Shown: piece after piece, positions 30,379-32,837 of the stretch
Numbering within the stretch: position 1 is the first letter of the stretch
How the letters are laid out: every line of letters begins with the position of its first letter
NCBI GenBank assembly: GCA_027307045.1
Contig: DAHUXR010000048.1
Span: forward strand, 1 to 32,837
Source: Acidobacteriaceae bacterium
GTDB taxonomy: Bacteria; Acidobacteriota; Terriglobia; Terriglobales; Acidobacteriaceae
Reading direction: 5' to 3'
DNA length: 32,837 bases
Notes under the pieces: generated by a model
Seen by the model: only the letters and a program-made list of their open reading frames with translations
What the model was told of the DNA's origin: nothing
Database searches by the model: none
Position numbers and translations under genes: made by a program

Positions 30379-30963
30379 ATGACTGAGGAAGCTGAGTTCG
30401 TCACGATTGCCCGGGTGGCCAAAACGCAGGGACGCCACGGCGAAGTTGCCGCAACCTTGCTCACCGATTTCCCCGAGCTGTTTGAAACGCGCAGGAAACT
30501 TTTTGCGCTTGGCGACAGCAGAAAGAAAAGCGGGTCGGCTGAACGTCGGCGCATGGAGCTGGACGAGCACTGGTTCCACAAAGGCATGGTGGTGCTGAAA
30601 TTTGCCGGGGTGGATTCCATCAGCGAAGCGGAAACGCTGGTGGGAAGCGAGATCCAGATTCCGCGCAGCGAACGGGCTGCCTTGGGCAGCGACGAGTTTT
30701 ACGTAAGCGATCTGGCAGGCTGCACGGTGTCTGATTCCGGTCGCGAAATCGGACGGATAAAAGATGTGCACTTTGGCAGCGGAGAAGCGCCACTGCTGGT
30801 GATCCAGGGCGAGAAGGAATATTTGGTCCCGTTTGCCGCCGCTTATATTGAAAAAATTGCGCTGGAGCAGAAACGCCTGGAGATGAAACTTCCGGAAGGA
30901 CTGCTTGAGTTGGATGCGCCGCTGAACCAGGAAGAAAAACGGCGGCAGCACGAGAAGTCTTGA
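30379..30963 (+). CDS. rimM: Ribosome maturation factor RimM
   Basis: 194 residues (family about 165-190). RimM binds S19 and helps mature the 3' domain of 16S rRNA in the 30S head. The N-terminal RimM domain starts FVTIARVAKTQGRHGEVAAT (about 7-26) with the usual G-x-x-G-E turn. The C-terminal PRC-barrel reads FYVSDLAGCTVSDSGREIG (about 111-129), then the conserved LLVIQ...YLVPFAAAYIEKI. The last 25 residues are a charged Glu/Lys/Gln tail (NQEEKRRQHEKS). It starts with ATG 41 bp after khpA and ends 14 bp before the trmD ATG. Confidence 0.95.
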   Translation: MTEEAEFVTIARVAKTQGRHGEVAATLLTDFPELFETRRKLFALGDSRKKSGSAERRRMELDEHWFHKGMVVLKFAGVDSISEAETLVGSEIQIPRSERAALGSDEFYVSDLAGCTVSDSGREIGRIKDVHFGSGEAPLLVIQGEKEYLVPFAAAYIEKIALEQKRLEMKLPEGLLELDAPLNQEEKRRQHEKS

Positions 30964-30977
30964 TCAGGTCCGCACAA

Positions 30978-31808
30978 ATGAAGTTCGAGATCGTAACTAT
31001 TTTTCCGGACTTTTTTAGCGGGCCGCTGGATTACGGCATTGTGCGCAGGGCGCGCGAGGCTGCGTTCATTGAAATAAAGATTCATGACCTGCGGGCCTTT
31101 ACCTCGGACCGGCACAAGACGGTGGATGACCGTCCGTTTGGCGGCGGTGAGGGCATGGTGTTGAAGCCGGAACCGCTGTTTGAATGTGTGGAATCTCTGA
31201 AGTTGGCGCCGCGCGAGCAGCGACTGGCGGGCGAGGCGAAAGAAACCGTCGTCCTGCTGTCACCGCAAGGGCGGATGTTCACGCAGGCAGTGGCGGAAGA
31301 GATGGCCGCGCTGGAGCGGATTGTGTTGATCTGCGGGCGCTATGAAGGTGTGGACGAGCGGGTTGCCGAGAGCCTGGCCGACCAGGAGATTTCCATCGGC
31401 GACTACGTGCTGAGCGGCGGCGAACTGGGCGCGGCAGTGATGATCGATACCATCACGCGGCTGGTTCCGGGAACGCTGGGAAACGCGGCGTCAGCAAGGC
31501 AGGAAAGTTTTAGCGGGGCTTCTTTTAGTAACCCCCAAAAGCCCGGCGTCGATGGGCCGGACAGCACGTGCGGATCGGGCGGGCTGCTGGATTATCCGCA
31601 TTACACACGGCCGGCGGAGTTTCGCGGGATGGCGGTGCCGGAAGTTTTGATCGGCGGCAACCATGAACAGATACGCAAGTGGCGTCGCGGCAAAGCGCTG
31701 GAAAAGACGTTGCGCAATCGCCCGGACCTGCTGGACCGGCAGCCGTTGAGCGAGGAAGACAAAAAGCTTTTGGCCGGGATCGGCAAAAAGAAGATTGGCC
31801 TTGAATGA
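30978..31808 (+). CDS. trmD: tRNA (guanine-N1)-methyltransferase TrmD, with insertion
   Basis: 276 residues from ATG 30978; family members are about 240-255. TrmD methylates G37 of tRNAs from S-adenosylmethionine and so prevents +1 frameshifting. Signatures of the SPOUT knot are present: KFEIVTIFPDFF (2-13), RPFGGGEGMVLKPEPL (about 52-67), LICGRYEGVDERV (about 117-129) and EISIGDYVLSGGELGA (about 137-152). The linker that in E. coli reads SFADGLLDCPHYTRP is expanded here by about 20 residues between SFS and GLLDYPHYTRP (about 180-202), rich in Gly, Pro, Ser and Asp with one Cys. The tail (IRKWRRGKALEKTL) is normal. TTG 30960 is an unlikely start. The insertion is in frame and does not disrupt either half. 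Confidence 0.95.
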   Translation: MKFEIVTIFPDFFSGPLDYGIVRRAREAAFIEIKIHDLRAFTSDRHKTVDDRPFGGGEGMVLKPEPLFECVESLKLAPREQRLAGEAKETVVLLSPQGRMFTQAVAEEMAALERIVLICGRYEGVDERVAESLADQEISIGDYVLSGGELGAAVMIDTITRLVPGTLGNAASARQESFSGASFSNPQKPGVDGPDSTCGSGGLLDYPHYTRPAEFRGMAVPEVLIGGNHEQIRKWRRGKALEKTLRNRPDLLDRQPLSEEDKKLLAGIGKKKIGLE

Positions 31809-31887
31809 ACGCGAAAATCGCGATTCAGAAGCAGGACAAGTAAAATTGAATTGATTCGCGCAATTCGCGGCTAAAAGGTTTTGAAAT

Positions 31888-31911
31888 TTCGGACGTCGGA
31901 ACGTCCTTGAA
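31888..31911 (+). other. Hairpin in the rplS leader
   Basis: GGACGT (31891-31896) and ACGTCC (31901-31906) form a perfect stem around CGGA. A TTC/GAA pairing can extend it across a two-base bulge. It sits 18 nt before the rplS ATG, in the trmD-rplS gap. It could be a processing site or a translational control element for L19 such as the r-protein leaders known in other phyla. Confidence 0.45.
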
Positions 31912-31929
31912 TTGAAGAGGAAACAGACC

Positions 31930-32331
31930 ATGTCACAGCACCCCATTATGGAAAAACTCGCTGCCAAGCTGCAGCGCAAGGACATTCCTGACGTAAAGCC
32001 GGGCGATAGCGTCCGCGTCCAGGTAAAGATCAAAGAAGGCGACAAAGAGCGCGTACAGGCGTTTGAAGGCACCGTGATTTCCATGCGCAGCGGCCCGCAA
32101 GGCAGCTTTACCGTGCGCAAGGTCAGCTTTGGCCAGGGCGTGGAACGCATCTTCCCGTTCAACTCCAAAGTGCTGGATAAAGTCGAGATTTTGCGCTCCA
32201 ACCAGGTCCGCCGCGCCAAGCTGTTTTACCTGCGCGCACTCAAAGGCAAAGCAGCGCGTCTCCGTGAAGTCGACCATCGGGCTGTGGCCGCAAAGGCTGA
32301 GGCCGCTGAGACCGCCGCTCAAGCCGAATAA
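31930..32331 (+). CDS. rplS: 50S ribosomal protein L19
   Basis: 133 residues from ATG 31930, which has AAGAGG 9 nt upstream; a TTG at 31912 would add six non-conserved residues. L19 sits at the 30S-50S interface. The family pattern is plain: [20 protein letters not shown] (4-23), [40 protein letters not shown], then [20 protein letters not shown] and [18 protein letters not shown]. An Ala/Glu-rich tail ([14 protein letters not shown]) extends beyond the usual end of about 115-120 residues, as seen in several lineages. It is the last gene of the translation cluster and is followed by a strong terminator. Confidence 0.97.
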   Translation: MSQHPIMEKLAAKLQRKDIPDVKPGDSVRVQVKIKEGDKERVQAFEGTVISMRSGPQGSFTVRKVSFGQGVERIFPFNSKVLDKVEILRSNQVRRAKLFYLRALKGKAARLREVDHRAVAAKAEAAETAAQAE

Positions 32332-32346
32332 TTTTTCTGCTCGCTC

Positions 32347-32380
32347 AAAAGCTGCGGAAGAATTTTCCCGCAGCTTTTTC
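32347..32380 (+). terminator. Intrinsic terminator after rplS
   Basis: AAAAGCTGCGG (32347-32357) pairs perfectly with CCGCAGCTTTT (32368-32378) around a 10-nt loop, and a T-rich tract (TTTTTCTTTTT) follows on the plus strand. This is a textbook rho-independent terminator starting 16 nt after the rplS stop. It closes the rpsP-rplS transcript. Confidence 0.88.
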
Positions 32381-32440
32381 TTTTTCCACGTTTATCTGGG
32401 GCATAATGGACGACAGACCTTCTCGAGTCCACTGATCCTC

Positions 32441-32800
32441 ATGGCTGATTCTGTTTCCACCCGTAACGCCCCGTCGGAACTTTTTGAGGGAGCGTACTAC
32501 TCCATCATCGATGGCGGCGATTTCAGCATCGCCAAGGTGCTGAAGCTGGAGCCGGAAGTCGTCCACGTAAGGATCTACGAACAACATTTTTCGCAGCGCC
32601 CGCGATCAATTGATCCTGCCGCGCTTACCTTGGGAACCATTCACGATGAAGACGGTTTTGGCATGGGTCACTTGCCGCTGCGCCTGGTAACTTTCATCGA
32701 TCGCGAACCCATGTTTCTGACGCATGCTGAAGTTACGCCCGAAGAGATTGAGGGGTACAATCTTTGGAAAGAAAGCGCCAATGGAGGCGTCTGGGAATAA
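32441..32800 (+). CDS. Conserved-looking small protein of unknown function
   Basis: 119 residues from ATG 32441; the same frame is open much further left but there it overlaps rplS. No signal peptide or membrane helix. The sequence is acidic and hydrophobic, with a beta-rich look: LFEGAYYSIIDGGDFSIAKV (14-33), EPEVVHVRIYEQHFSQRP, LRLVTFIDREPMFLTHAEVT and a C-terminal EGYNLWKESANGGVWE. I do not recognise the family. It lies after the rplS terminator and needs its own promoter; CATAAT at 32402-32407 is a possible -10 with no clear -35. Its stop TAA is directly followed by ATG of the next frame, suggesting coupling. Confidence 0.7.
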   Translation: MADSVSTRNAPSELFEGAYYSIIDGGDFSIAKVLKLEPEVVHVRIYEQHFSQRPRSIDPAALTLGTIHDEDGFGMGHLPLRLVTFIDREPMFLTHAEVTPEEIEGYNLWKESANGGVWE

Positions 32801-32837
32801 ATGTCCGCCGCTCCCCAACCTGCACGCATCAAGCGCA
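32801..32837 (+). CDS. Start of a possible next gene (cut by window end)
   Basis: An ATG immediately follows the TAA of the preceding gene (TAAATG) and the frame reads MSAAPQPARIKR to the edge of the window. GGAG and GGGA purine runs lie 7-20 nt upstream. Twelve codons are too few for identification. In many bacteria rnhB follows rplS closely, but nothing here proves that. Confidence 0.4.
   Translation, partial: MSAAPQPARIKR

Noticed and set aside
1-32837. CRISPR array, transposase, integrase, toxin-antitoxin or defence genes
   Set aside because: No regularly spaced repeats with unique spacers and no such protein families were seen on either strand.

Overview
The window looks like chromosomal DNA of an acidobacterium (Acidobacteriota, probably a soil Terriglobia/Koribacter-like lineage). 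The evidence is an 852-residue duplicated orphan permease of the ADOP type, neighbouring DUF1501/DUF1800 secreted proteins, many small secreted proteins of no known function, a GC-rich composition and ordinary Shine-Dalgarno sites. No IS element, integrase, phage gene, CRISPR array, tRNA or rRNA could be supported.

Layout. 1-829 has no convincing gene; it holds a G-rich run and short dispersed GTGATCGG-type repeats. 830-4610 (minus) is a tight four-gene run: a PLP enzyme of the threonine dehydratase/serine racemase family, two tandem paralogous secreted proteins that overlap by ATGA, and uppP. 4726-5214 (minus) is a DUF2721 membrane protein, divergent from the ADOP permease (5395-7953, plus). 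A stand-alone 5'-3' exonuclease follows (7998-8876). 8880-10963 (minus) encodes two secreted proteins, one with an HEVGE...DDP metallopeptidase-like motif. An AT-rich gene-free stretch lies at 10980-11498. 11499-14962 (minus) is a DUF1800 + DUF1501 pair with a long palindrome between the genes. 15036-16361 (minus) is a GAF/HD-GYP protein whose HD motif is altered. 16503-18073 (plus) holds a remnant of a DinB-like gene, then an unknown secreted protein. 18076-24982 (minus) is a likely operon: PIG-L deacetylase, APC permease, MFS exporter, secreted DinB-like protein, then a second DinB-like paralog. 25140-29589 holds a VOC/PhnB-like protein, a PAS hybrid histidine kinase, a DUF4412-like secreted protein and a divergent secreted protein. 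29632-32331 is the classical rpsP-khpA-rimM-trmD-rplS translation cluster with a recognisable sigma-70 promoter in front and an intrinsic terminator behind. A conserved-looking unknown gene and the first codons of another ORF end the window.

How the genes work together. The best-supported unit is the ribosome-maturation cluster (S16, the KH protein, S16-linked rRNA maturation factor RimM, tRNA m1G37 methylation, L19). The uppP run suggests a link between an amino-acid PLP enzyme with serine-racemase hallmarks and the cell envelope, which is inference only. The PIG-L/APC/MFS/DinB run looks like deacetylation of a glycoconjugate or small molecule coupled to uptake and export, with unknown substrates.

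No wholly new system such as a defence island or BGC is evident. The most interesting signals are the serine-racemase-like active site next to uppP, the D-to-N change in the HD-GYP protein, the secreted DinB family with diverging metal sites and a decayed third copy, the roughly 20-residue insertion in TrmD, and a family of AACACGGAG palindromes between genes.
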